From NCBI GenBank assembly GCA_900552555.1, contig URZW01000011.1, positions 1 through 45,354 of the forward strand: a DNA stretch of 45,354 nt, read 5' to 3'. Of the stretch, positions 8,334 to 16,700 are shown one piece after another. The notes beneath the pieces were generated by a model. That model made no database searches. It was not told where the DNA came from and was given only the letters and a program-made list of their open reading frames with translations. The DNA comes from an uncultured Clostridium sp. GTDB lineage: Bacteria; Bacillota; Clostridia; TANB77; CAG-508. The position numbers and the translations under genes were made by a program. Position 1 is the stretch's first letter. Each line of letters opens with the position of its first letter.

Positions 8334-8459
8334 ATTTTGCCTCCTTTATTTTATAGCTATTAAAGTACAAAAGATATAAATCTTTACATAATAATAACAT
8401 ATTTTCCATGTTTTTTAAAGATTTTATTACAAATTTTGTGATTAATTTTTAAATATATA

Positions 8460-8488
8460 TTGAAAAATATACATATTTAGGATATAAT
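8460..8488 (+). promoter_or_regulatory. SigA-type promoter for the PhoH-like gene
   Basis: TTGAAA (8460-8465), a 17-base spacer and TATAAT (8483-8488), 68 bases before the start codon. Confidence 0.85.
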
Positions 8489-8556
8489 CTTTATGAAACT
8501 AATTTATGTTTACTCATATTTATATGAGTATTATCTAAAAGTAAAGGAGAAAAATT

Positions 8557-10065
8557 ATGGCAAAAAAATTTTTTATTTTAGGAATTCATTCATTAATTTC
8601 AAGTGAGAACAGTACTTTACGGTTTGGAAATGATAATACAATAATTATTCCATTTCCAGAGGGAATTGATGAATTGCACAAGCTTTCGATTCATTACAAT
8701 GAAAAAGGAAAAATTGCTAAAAAACTTCTGGAATATTTTTCAACCTTTAAAATTAATGAATTACTTTCTGAAAATGGCGTTTTTCAGAAAAATGGTTCTT
8801 GTTTAAAGTTTGAAAATGGCTATCGCGGTATTAAAATTCCGGAAGAAAAACTTGGAAATATTTCGAAGTTTGAGAGACGGAGAATTGAAATTGCATTAGG
8901 AATGAAAGAGAAAAAAATCAATGCAATTATCATCTCTAAAAATCCAGCATTTAGAATGAAATTAAAGTCTATCAGTATTAATGCTCAGCCATTTAAAGAT
9001 GATATATTTCCACCTTTAAATGAACAGTATACTGGAAGAATAACATGCAAAATGAGTGAAGAAAAATTTGAGTTGTTCAATTCTCAGGGATATATTTCTA
9101 AAAAGGATATTGCAGAAAATTCGAAAATTGAATGGGTTACAAATCTTTTTTTGAATATTCACTCTACAACAAACGATAAACATTCTATTTTGGCAAGATA
9201 TGATGGAGATAAAATTGTTCCCCTTAAATTTGCAAACCATCATCCTTTCGGCATTTCAGCACAAAATGCTGGACAGCATATGGCTATAGAGGCATTATTA
9301 ACAAATCCTAAAGATGCTCCAATTGTTGTAATTAAGGGTAGTGCTGGAACTGGAAAAACTATTTTGGCACTTGCCAGTGGCTTGCAGAATTCATATGCAT
9401 TTCCATCATCCTCTGGAGAAAAATATTCTCAGATAATGATCACAACACCTACCGAAACACTTAGGGAAGAAAATTTAGGATTTCTTCCAGGTGAACTTGA
9501 AGAGAAATTTGATCCATATCTGGGTGGTATTATGGATAATTTAAATATCCTGATTGAAAAAAAATTTAAAACAAAAAAAAATACAAACTTTTATCTGAAG
9601 TCTTCTAATGACTCAAAGAAAAATGAAGAAAATGTACCTGCTAATACTAATCATAATGAAAAAAATTCTAAGAAAAAAGAAACTAAACAACAATCAAAAA
9701 CATCAAATGAATTAACTACAAAGGTAATCGTAAATAAGTTATTTACATCAGGCATCATTGTAATGCAGGTGATTGGACATCTTAGAGGACGTAGTATCAC
9801 AGATACAATTTTTATTATAGATGAAGCTCAGAATATTGAGCCTTCTGTAATTAAAAGTATTGTTACAAGAGCTGGAAAAGGATCAAAATTTGTATTTATC
9901 GGTGATCCTACACAGATTGACAATCCAGAACTTAATGAACAATATAACGGTCTTGTATATCTCTCTGAAAAATTTAAAAATGAACCATCATGCTGGCAGG
10001 TTGCTTTAGACGACAAAGAATCTGTAAGAAGTAAGCTTGCATATATAGCAGCACAAATCTTGTAG
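8557..10065 (+). CDS. PhoH-family ATPase with degenerate N-terminal PIN domain
   Basis: The protein has 502 residues. The C-terminal PhoH motor has Walker A GSAGTGKT (about 263-270), the LPGELEEKFDPYLGGIMDNL segment, IGHLRGRSI, Walker B FIIDEAQN (about 418) and GDPTQID, all PhoH hallmarks. The N-terminus aligns with the PIN domain of PIN-PhoH (YlaK/PhoH2) proteins, RNA unwinding and cleaving enzymes. But where the family has VLDTNVLL this reads ILGIHSLISS, and where it has VSKD this reads ISKNP, so the metal-binding acids appear lost. A Lys/Asn/Ser-rich linker (about 335-388) splits the motor between Walker A and Walker B, which is unusual. It has AAAGGAG before the ATG, its own promoter and a strong terminator. 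It is transcribed away from the basic protein and hybrid protease. Confidence 0.85.
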   Translation: MAKKFFILGIHSLISSENSTLRFGNDNTIIIPFPEGIDELHKLSIHYNEKGKIAKKLLEYFSTFKINELLSENGVFQKNGSCLKFENGYRGIKIPEEKLGNISKFERRRIEIALGMKEKKINAIIISKNPAFRMKLKSISINAQPFKDDIFPPLNEQYTGRITCKMSEEKFELFNSQGYISKKDIAENSKIEWVTNLFLNIHSTTNDKHSILARYDGDKIVPLKFANHHPFGISAQNAGQHMAIEALLTNPKDAPIVVIKGSAGTGKTILALASGLQNSYAFPSSSGEKYSQIMITTPTETLREENLGFLPGELEEKFDPYLGGIMDNLNILIEKKFKTKKNTNFYLKSSNDSKKNEENVPANTNHNEKNSKKKETKQQSKTSNELTTKVIVNKLFTSGIIVMQVIGHLRGRSITDTIFIIDEAQNIEPSVIKSIVTRAGKGSKFVFIGDPTQIDNPELNEQYNGLVYLSEKFKNEPSCWQVALDDKESVRSKLAYIAAQIL

Positions 10066-10081
10066 TTTATAATTTTTCACC

Positions 10082-10117
10082 AAAAATATCCCTCAAATTA
10101 TAATGAGGGATATTTTT
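10082..10117. terminator. Strong bidirectional terminator
   Basis: A perfect 14-bp stem AAAAATATCCCTCA / TGAGGGATATTTTT with an 8-base loop lies between the convergent PhoH-like and aspartokinase genes. Confidence 0.9.
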
Positions 10118-10150
10118 ATATAAAGTTTTATTGAATATAAATTTCTAATT

Positions 10151-11200
10151 TTATTTTTTAAAAATTTTATTATGGATTTCTTTTAAAACTTTATCATCTA
10201 CTATTCCTTTAAAATCAACCGAAATTTTAGACTCTGAAACATTAAATTCAAGCATTTCCAATTTATTTTTTTGAATCATATCCAACAGGTTCTTAATAAA
10301 ATCATAATTTCTAATAATTCCATTGCCAACAACAGAAATTCTAGAAATATCCTTTTTAACAACGCTCTTAATAGTATTTTCCTCAATAATATCAGTAATA
10401 ATAGTACCAGCCTTATTATTAAATGTAGACTTAGTTATAATAGGAATTTTAAACTTATCACCTATTTCAGCACACCTATTATGAAGAACTTTAGCCCCTT
10501 CACTAGAAATTTCCATCATTTCATTATATGAAAGAGCTGGAATTTTTTTAGCTTCAAGAACTTTATTAGGGTCTGTTGTGTACACTCCATCTACATCAGA
10601 AAAAATGTAACATTCTTTAGCTTTTAAAGCTGCGGCAATTGCAATGGCCGATGTATCTGAGCCTCCTCTCCCCAATGTCGTAATATCTAGATTTTCATTG
10701 TATCCTTGAAAACCAGCTATTATGACAATTTTTCTTTTTTTAAGTTCTTGTAAAATTCTTGTTGTATCTATGTTTTTAATAATTGCATTTTGATTTGTAT
10801 TGTCTGTAAGTATTCCTGCTTGCCATCCTGTAAGTGATATTGATTTATATCCTAAATTATTTAGTAATATACTTAATTTTGAAATTGAAATTTGTTCTCC
10901 TGAACTAAGTAACATATCCATTTCTCGAAAAATTTCAAGATTTGTTGGTGTTTCTTTTTTAGAATTAGATAAGCGTTCATCAATATCAGAATATTTTGTG
11001 TTTTTATCATATTTTGTATTTTCTTCTATTATTTGAGAAGCTTCAGCTATTAATTTATCTGTTGTTTTCCCTTGAGCTGAAAGTATTACAACTATATTAT
11101 TTTCTTTATTATACATTTCTATAATTTTTTGAGCTACTATTTTTAATTTTTCATTATCAGCTACTGAACTTCCTCCAAATTTCATTACTATTGTGTCCAT
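10151..11200 (-). CDS. lysC: Aspartate kinase with a single ACT domain
   Basis: The protein has 349 residues. The kinase start TIVMKFGGSSVADNEKL and the motifs LSSGEQIS, GFQGYNENLDITTLGRGGSD and FSDVDGVYTTDPN are complete. It phosphorylates aspartate, the first step toward lysine, threonine and methionine. After GTIIT the family normally has two ACT domains (about 400 residues in total). Here only one ACT-like unit remains (ISRISVVGNGIIRNYDFI, ending VSESKISVDF), so feedback control may differ. The ATG at 11200 has AGAGGTGG; the GTG at 11209 overlaps that site and is rejected. It follows prfB on the same strand but behind a terminator. Confidence 0.9.
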   Translation of the reverse strand: MDTIVMKFGGSSVADNEKLKIVAQKIIEMYNKENNIVVILSAQGKTTDKLIAEASQIIEENTKYDKNTKYSDIDERLSNSKKETPTNLEIFREMDMLLSSGEQISISKLSILLNNLGYKSISLTGWQAGILTDNTNQNAIIKNIDTTRILQELKKRKIVIIAGFQGYNENLDITTLGRGGSDTSAIAIAAALKAKECYIFSDVDGVYTTDPNKVLEAKKIPALSYNEMMEISSEGAKVLHNRCAEIGDKFKIPIITKSTFNNKAGTIITDIIEENTIKSVVKKDISRISVVGNGIIRNYDFIKNLLDMIQKNKLEMLEFNVSESKISVDFKGIVDDKVLKEIHNKIFKK

Positions 11201-11220
11201 ATGGACCACCTCTTTAAAAT

Positions 11221-11266
11221 AATATATAAAGCCTTATTTTAGTAAAAATATGGCTCTTTATATATT
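11221..11266 (-). promoter_or_regulatory. Hairpin in the lysC leader
   Basis: AATATATAAAG-CC pairs with GG-CTCTTTATATATT, an 11-bp outer stem with a two-base bulge. It ends about 20 bases before the lysC start. It could be a weak terminator or attenuator. It lacks the conserved core of the lysine riboswitch. Confidence 0.4.
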
Positions 11267-11276
11267 ATGCAAAAAA

Positions 11277-11298
11277 AGAACTATGTTTCCATAATTCT
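11277..11298 (-). terminator. Terminator of prfB
   Basis: AGAACTATG / CATAATTCT with a TTTC loop (one mismatch) is followed on the minus strand by seven T. Confidence 0.75.
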
Positions 11299-11371
11299 TT
11301 TAACTGAACCTATTTTATATAGTGGAAATAATGTTATGTAGTTTTCCTAATATATAAATTAATTTAAATTT

Positions 11372-12476
11372 TTATATATTTTGTTTTAGGTAACTTTCCA
11401 TGAATCCGTCTAAGTCTCCATCCATAACAGCTTGAACATTACCAACTTCATAATTTGTTCTATGGTCTTTAACCATTGTGTAAGGACAGAAGACATAAGA
11501 GCGAATTTGACTTCCCCATGCTATATCTCTTTGTTCGCCTTTCAAATCTTCAATTTTTTCTTTGTGTTCTTGTTCTTTTAAATCAAACAATTTAGATTTT
11601 AACATTCTCATAGCAGTTTCTCTATTTTGAATTTGTGAACGTTCTGATTGGCAGGCAACTACTGTATTTGTTGGTATATGTGTGATTCTTACAGCAGATG
11701 ATGTTTTATTAATGTGTTGGCCACCTGCTCCTGATGCACGATATGTATCTATTCTTAAATCATCTGGATTGATATTTATTTCAATATCTTCTGTAATTTC
11801 TGGTAATACTTCGACTGATGCAAATGATGTATGCCTTCTTCCACCACTGTCAAATGGAGAAATTCTAACTAATCTATGTACTCCTTTTTCGCTTTTCATA
11901 TATCCATAAGCATTTTGACCAATTATTTCAAATGTAACACTTTTTATTCCTGCCTCTTCCCCTTCAAGATAATCTAATTCTTTTACTTCATATTCATTTT
12001 TGGTGGCCCATCTTGTGTACATTCTATATAACATTTCTGCCCAATCTTGTGATTCTGTTCCACCTGCACCAGGGTGTATTGTGACAATAGCATTATTTGC
12101 GTCATATTTGCCTGATAAAAGAGTTTCTAGTTCTAGCCTTTCTAATTCCCTTTGTTCCTTTTTTGTGTTCTTTATTATGTCTTTTAAAAGTTCATCTTCA
12201 AAACTCTCTTTTACCAATTCTGATAATTCTAATGAATCATTAATTTCTTTTTCAAGTTCTCTATATTTTATAACTTTACTTTTTATTCTTTTTATTTCTG
12301 ATAGTACTTTTTTTGTTTCTTCATTATTTGCTGTCCAAAAATCTGGGTTTGCTGTTTTTTCTTCAAGTTTATCAAGTTCTTTTTCTAATTTAGCAATGTC
12401 AAAGAGACTCACCTAAATTCTGTAATTTTGCTTTTAACTCTTCTAGTAATCTATAATTTTCTTCAAGTTCTAACAT
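11372..12476 (-). CDS. prfB: Peptide chain release factor 2, with programmed +1 frameshift
   Basis: The gene is in two frames. ORF1 starts at ATG 12476 (MLELEENYRLLEELKAKLQN, then LGESL) and reaches an in-frame TGA at 12399-12401. Reading then shifts +1 at CTT-TGA-C, preceded by an internal AGGTGA Shine-Dalgarno, and continues DIAKLEKELDK to 11372. The product is 367 residues, the normal RF2 length. RF2 releases peptides at UGA and UAA; the GGQ motif is in ASGAGGQHINKT. The frameshift is the classical self-regulation: when RF2 is scarce, the UGA is read slowly and frameshifting rises. This is not damage. In many Firmicutes prfB sits next to secA; here they are about 6 kb apart. Confidence 0.97.
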
Positions 12477-12557
12477 TTTAAATTTCATCCCTTTCATAAA
12501 ATTTTCTATGCAATGTGGTAAAATACGTGGAGATATACTCTCCCCGTTTGAGTCTTC

Positions 12558-12812
12558 TTATGATTCATTGTTTAAATGTTTTAACAATGAGTCAATTCTT
12601 GTTGGTTCACCACTGAAGGTTATAATCAGCTCTTTGCCAATATGGTATGTAGTCTGTGTTACACCAGCTAAAATTCCAGCTTGCCAAAATTTGTCTAAAC
12701 TTTCTTTTAAGCTTTCATTATAATATTCCTCGTCAATTTTTTCATTGACCCCATCTATAATGATGGCTACATTCCTCTCTGTGGTTCGTTTAATTATTGA
12801 ATTAATTGTCAT
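12558..12812 (-). CDS. Small protein of unknown function, 84 residues
   Basis: No family is recognised. It is a mixed alpha/beta soluble protein: a strand NVAIIIDGVN, an acidic helix EEYYNESLKESLDKFWQAG, then LAGVTQTTYHIGKELIITFS and a final helix. There is no signal or membrane segment. The ATG follows AAAGGAG. A good minus-strand promoter lies inside the end of the upstream gene (12857-12885), and prfB follows 81 bases later. Between them GGAGAGTATATCTCC makes a short hairpin without a clear T run, so the gene may be co-transcribed with prfB. Confidence 0.75.
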   Translation of the reverse strand: MTINSIIKRTTERNVAIIIDGVNEKIDEEYYNESLKESLDKFWQAGILAGVTQTTYHIGKELIITFSGEPTRIDSLLKHLNNES

Positions 12813-12856
12813 TACAGACTCCTTTCATGATGCATTGTTTTTAAGTATCTTCTTCT

Positions 12857-12885
12857 ATAATACCACAAAATTTAGTTGTTTTCAA
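12857..12885 (-). promoter_or_regulatory. Promoter for the 84-residue gene and prfB
   Basis: Minus strand TTGAAA (12880-12885), 17-base spacer, TATTAT (12857-12862). It overlaps the last codons of the upstream surface-protein gene. Confidence 0.65.
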
Positions 12886-15730
12886 GAATAACATTATGCA
12901 TTTCTTGTTTTTGAGCTTTCCACCATTGTTTGTAGCCATCCATTTTATTATTAATAATTTTTATTGTTTGTGGTGTTGTATCTGCTAAGTCTAAAATATA
13001 TATTAAATTTCTTTTATAATTTGCCTTTTCAAAATTGATAGTATTACTTTCAAAAGTTACAAGATGATTATTTAAAGTTCCACCATTAAACATCAATAAA
13101 TTTGAAGTTTTACCAGTTGATATTTCATCATAAAAACATTCTACAGTATTATCTTTTATATTGCTTTCATAATTTAGATTTCCATTATGATATTGGGCAA
13201 ATGTATCAAATTTTGAATTAAATGTAATGTTATTTTTATTGAATTCTTTAGGTTTATTTAACAAAATTCTTACATATTTATTAAATATCATATTGTTATT
13301 AGACATACTTGCAACTTCACCTGTAAATGCCTCATTTATCTCACTATTTGATGTTATTTTGTTATTATCAAATGTGATATTTTCTGCACTTGATGATAAT
13401 ATTCCTCTAATATCATATGAAGTTGCATTATTTAATTCAATATTGTTGTTCTCAATTGTTATATTTTTTGAATTATTGTCTTCATTATCTTTTGGAAAAT
13501 ACATTATAAAGGTATTTGTTGAACCATTTATAACATCTACTTTTTCAAATTTTATATTGTTATTTTTTATACTTAAATTATCTGCATTTCTTGAGTGTAA
13601 TAAGCTCATTGTTGCTTTTGCATCAACTTTGTTTCCTTCAAATCTTATATTTTTAGCTTTTTTAGTTGAATTAGAACCAAATGTAAAACTCATTGTGCTT
13701 GGGTCTGTGCTATTTGGCATTGTAAATGTGTTATTTAGAATGTTAACATTTTCAATACTTCCCATAAATACCGCTAAAATTTCATCATGGCATTTTTTAT
13801 AGCATCTATTATTAGTAAACGTTACATCACTTGCACCTCTGTTAAATAAATCTCTTATCCAAATACATCCGCCTTCTTTTGCATCATTTGCTATATACAA
13901 ATCACAATTTTCTATTAAAACATTGTGCCAACCTGTGTACAAATCTATATTGCTATATGAATGTTCATTACTTGCTGTTTCTGGAACTTTAAACGAGCAT
14001 CCAACAATTTTAATGTTTGTGGCTCCAACATAAACTTGTGCTTTATACAAGTTTTCAAGGTTTTCTGTTTCTCTTGCTTCGATATTTAAATTGCTGATAT
14101 TACAGTCGTTAGACTGCATAACAAATAAAAATTCACTATATTTTTCTGGTTTATAATCATTATCTGTAAAAATTGTACTTCCATTCCCAATTATATTAGT
14201 TGATGCTGTGTCTAGATTTATTTTATCTGTTATTTTATATTCACCTTTTGGTATATCTATATTTGCTATACCGGAGTTAAAAGCTGTTCTTAAACATTGA
14301 GTATCATCATCTGTTGCATTTCCTTTTGCTCCAAATTGTTTAATATTTACAGTTTCATTTATAATTGCAAGTTTTGCTAATAAACCATTATTCAATTCAA
14401 TATATAGTCCGTTGTCAATTTTGATGTTTGAATCTTTTTCTATAATGTCATATCTTCCTGCTCCGCCGTCATTTTCTGTGTAATATCCTAATGTTTTATA
14501 CTTGTCCCCCACTTTTGCATCTAAATTTCTAAGTTTTTCTACATTTTTTACAGCTGTATATCTGTCTTGTGCTGGCTCTAAAGGTGTTGTACTTGGAGTT
14601 ACAATTAAATTTTCATTAAATTCTTCGTATCCATTTGGTATATCACTGTAATTTTTAAATTCTTCTTTTTTAATAATAAAATTACAAAACTCTTCAATTG
14701 CTGATATATCCATGTTTTTTTTGCTTAAAAGTTCAAAAATATCACCTGAATTTACATATCCATTATTGTTTTCGTCTGCTAATATTTTTATCGTATATTT
14801 CTCGTTGTTTTTGAATGTTGCAATTGCTCCAGAGAGTATGTTTTGATTAAGTTCTGTAGCTTTAGTTTTATCTTTAAAATCTTGAGTTGTCATACTTCGT
14901 GGTTTATTTGATGTTGATAATACAACTAAAATATTTTTATCTTTTTTATTTATATAAATTTTATCATCATTTGAGGCTGAAATATATTTGCTAAGAAATG
15001 TTAATGTTCCTATTAATATTATTGCAATTGATAATATTATTTTTGATTTTTTAGCTAATTGGTCATTTTTTATTACTATAATTAAAAATATACATGTAAT
15101 AATAATTATAGCAAAATCTATAAATTTTAAATCTATTCCTGCTTTTGGTAAAGGTTTTATTGATTTTGTATTATCTTCACATGATGTATTATTTTTTTTC
15201 GAAATTTCAATATTTGAATTGCTGCTTGTATCATTAATGTCATTATCAAATGAACTATTATCTTTGCTGACTGAATTATTTTCTTCATTTAGGTTTTTCT
15301 TTTCTATTTTTATGTTTTCACTTACTATATTGTCAATTTGTTTTTCTTCTGAATTAGTATGAACTGTTATATTTTCTATTTTAATATTAGTTTTATTTGT
15401 TTCTGCTTTTGCTTTGAATTTTAATGTTATTCTGTCTGCTCCAATTTTATTTAAATCATAATAACAGCAAATTAATTCTGCATTTTTTTGAATATAATTT
15501 GTTTTTAATTCAGTTGTATTTGCTCCTATATATGTTATTTTTTGATTATCATAATAAACGGAAAAATCAGCTGTTTGTACTTTTTCATCGAATTCTATTG
15601 TAAATTCTATTTGGTCCCCTATTTCTACTTTGCTAGAATTTATGTTGCTATGTATTGCTGATACTATATTTACTAATATTAATATTGTTAATATAAATAT
15701 TAGTATTATTTTTCTTCTGATTTTTTTCAT
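12872..15730 (-). CDS. Large modular surface protein: cohesin-like, sorting-like signal, dockerin-like, beta-helix
   Basis: The protein has 952 residues. A signal or membrane helix is at 8-26. Residues 30-135 resemble a cohesin-type beta-sandwich (SSKVEIGDQIEFTIEFDEKV, ADRITLKFKAKAE). A Ser/Asn-rich linker leads to LPKAG (194-198) and two hydrophobic helices (about 204-220 and 231-247). LPKAG plus helix resembles a cell-wall sorting signal, but it is internal. DENNNGYVNSGDIFELL (319 on) looks like half a dockerin (calcium-loop) motif. From about 450, a pectate-lyase-3 type right-handed beta-helix starts (NIKQFGAKGNATDDDTQ) and runs to the end with many Asn-rich rungs, as in tailspike or polysaccharide-binding proteins. 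Likely a membrane-held glycan-binding or glycan-cleaving protein. The ATG is preceded by AAGGGGA. Confidence 0.7.
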   Translation of the reverse strand: MKKIRRKIILIFILTILILVNIVSAIHSNINSSKVEIGDQIEFTIEFDEKVQTADFSVYYDNQKITYIGANTTELKTNYIQKNAELICCYYDLNKIGADRITLKFKAKAETNKTNIKIENITVHTNSEEKQIDNIVSENIKIEKKNLNEENNSVSKDNSSFDNDINDTSSNSNIEISKKNNTSCEDNTKSIKPLPKAGIDLKFIDFAIIIITCIFLIIVIKNDQLAKKSKIILSIAIILIGTLTFLSKYISASNDDKIYINKKDKNILVVLSTSNKPRSMTTQDFKDKTKATELNQNILSGAIATFKNNEKYTIKILADENNNGYVNSGDIFELLSKKNMDISAIEEFCNFIIKKEEFKNYSDIPNGYEEFNENLIVTPSTTPLEPAQDRYTAVKNVEKLRNLDAKVGDKYKTLGYYTENDGGAGRYDIIEKDSNIKIDNGLYIELNNGLLAKLAIINETVNIKQFGAKGNATDDDTQCLRTAFNSGIANIDIPKGEYKITDKINLDTASTNIIGNGSTIFTDNDYKPEKYSEFLFVMQSNDCNISNLNIEARETENLENLYKAQVYVGATNIKIVGCSFKVPETASNEHSYSNIDLYTGWHNVLIENCDLYIANDAKEGGCIWIRDLFNRGASDVTFTNNRCYKKCHDEILAVFMGSIENVNILNNTFTMPNSTDPSTMSFTFGSNSTKKAKNIRFEGNKVDAKATMSLLHSRNADNLSIKNNNIKFEKVDVINGSTNTFIMYFPKDNEDNNSKNITIENNNIELNNATSYDIRGILSSSAENITFDNNKITSNSEINEAFTGEVASMSNNNMIFNKYVRILLNKPKEFNKNNITFNSKFDTFAQYHNGNLNYESNIKDNTVECFYDEISTGKTSNLLMFNGGTLNNHLVTFESNTINFEKANYKRNLIYILDLADTTPQTIKIINNKMDGYKQWWKAQKQEMHNVILENN

Positions 15731-15803
15731 ATTTATTCCCCTTATTTTTCATTTCATTTTTTTAATTTTTCTTCTAATAATTAAAATGTGAAAATGATTA
15801 CTA

Positions 15804-16289
15804 TTAATATAAAATCTTTAAAATACTTTTTGCAATATTTTCTAATACTACTTGTTTTTGATTTTTTCTTGTATCATCTGGCACATGAAGTTCTTCCACA
15901 TAAATTTCTGAAGTGTTACTGGCTATTGCAAACCAGACACAATTCAATTTATCTACCGGATTATTAGGATCAATTCTTCCAAGTTGTCCTGTAACTCCAA
16001 TTCCAATATCTGAATTTGCTTTTTGTTTAACGGCTCTTGCCATTTCGATTGCTGTTTCTTGACTATATACTGTATATTTTTCAATAATTTTACTTGAAAC
16101 TCCTTGTTTTATTTTTGCTTCATTACTATATGTGACATAGCTTTCTTTTATAACTGCTGAGGCTCCTGAAATGTTTGTTATTTCATTTGCAATTCCTCCT
16201 CCTGTACAACTTTCCATTGTTGCTATTGTCATGTTTTTTTCTATTAATTTTTTTACAATTTTTTCCCAAGTTTTTCCTTGTGTTTCCAT
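15804..16289 (-). CDS. pncC: Nicotinamide-nucleotide amidohydrolase PncC (CinA C-terminal domain)
   Basis: The protein has 161 residues and matches the stand-alone CinA C-terminal domain: TIATMESCTGGGIANEITNI (active-site Ser in ESCTGG), YVTYSNEAKIKQGV, MARAVKQ and IGVTGQLGR. It converts NMN to nicotinate mononucleotide plus ammonia, recycling pyridine nucleotides. The N-terminal CinA domain is absent, as in the short PncC form. GRIDPNN replaces the more usual GPAGP-type loop, a local difference. The ATG at 16289 is preceded by AAAGGAATTGAAG. It has its own likely promoter. Confidence 0.9.
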   Translation of the reverse strand: METQGKTWEKIVKKLIEKNMTIATMESCTGGGIANEITNISGASAVIKESYVTYSNEAKIKQGVSSKIIEKYTVYSQETAIEMARAVKQKANSDIGIGVTGQLGRIDPNNPVDKLNCVWFAIASNTSEIYVEELHVPDDTRKNQKQVVLENIAKSILKILY

Positions 16290-16360
16290 ATAAACTTCAA
16301 TTCCTTTCCTATTTTAACAATTTTTAATTTATAAAAATTATATATTTTATTACTATAATT

Positions 16361-16389
16361 ATGCTAGCATTATTATATTTGAAAGTCAA
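16361..16389 (-). promoter_or_regulatory. Probable promoter for pncC
   Basis: Minus strand TTGACT (16384-16389), 17-base spacer, TAGCAT (16361-16366), about 70 bases before the start. The -35 is good and the -10 is mediocre. Confidence 0.45.
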
Positions 16390-16625
16390 GAAAAATAATA
16401 TTCTTTAATACTTTTTTATGATGTTACAATTCAGTAATAAATTTTATAAATTTACTTAAATAAACCATCAATTTTATTTTTTATAATTAATAAGTTGTGC
16501 TTTGTAAAGATCTTTTTGATTTTTATAAAAAAATTAAAAAGATAATTGACTATATTTGGGAATAATACGATAATCATTTTGTCAACAAATATTACATATA
16601 ATATATGTAGATACACATTAACCAT

Positions 16626-16670
16626 TGTATACAAAAATAATATATTTAATAATATTTTATTTTGTATACA
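16626..16670. promoter_or_regulatory. Inverted repeat, possible operator
   Basis: TGTATACAAAA (16626-16636) and TTTTGTATACA (16660-16670) are exact inverted copies. Each contains the self-palindrome TGTATACA. They end 30 bases before the surface-protein start, so a dimeric regulator could bind both. A stem-loop in the 5' leader is the alternative. Confidence 0.45.
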
Positions 16671-16700
16671 CGTTGCTTAAAGCTTAAGGAGGTAAGCGCT

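Larger units (their letters stand above)
16290..16700. other. Divergent control region between pncC and the anchored surface protein
   Basis: The 411 bases are gene-free. They hold the probable pncC promoter (16361-16389, minus) and the inverted repeat at 16626-16670. AT-rich -10-like matches occur near 16590-16600, but no -35/-10 pair for the plus-strand gene is convincing. The 60-codon minus-strand frame at 16452-16634 has no ribosome binding site and is not taken as a gene. Confidence 0.5.

Noticed and set aside
11201..11371. Possible lysine riboswitch before lysC
   Set aside because: The gap holds the prfB terminator and a simple AT-rich hairpin. The conserved lysine riboswitch core is not visible and there is too little space after the terminator.
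13227..13802. 191-codon plus-strand ORF opposite the beta-helix gene
   Set aside because: A mirror of a strongly biased coding strand (Asn-rich gene read backwards gives Leu/Phe/Ser-rich frames). No ribosome binding site. The same holds for the other long antisense frames over rho, secA, murD and the fab genes.
16452..16634. 60-codon minus-strand ORF between pncC and the anchored surface protein
   Set aside because: No ribosome binding site, very AT-rich with a hydrophobic, low-information product, and it covers the likely control region of the plus-strand gene.
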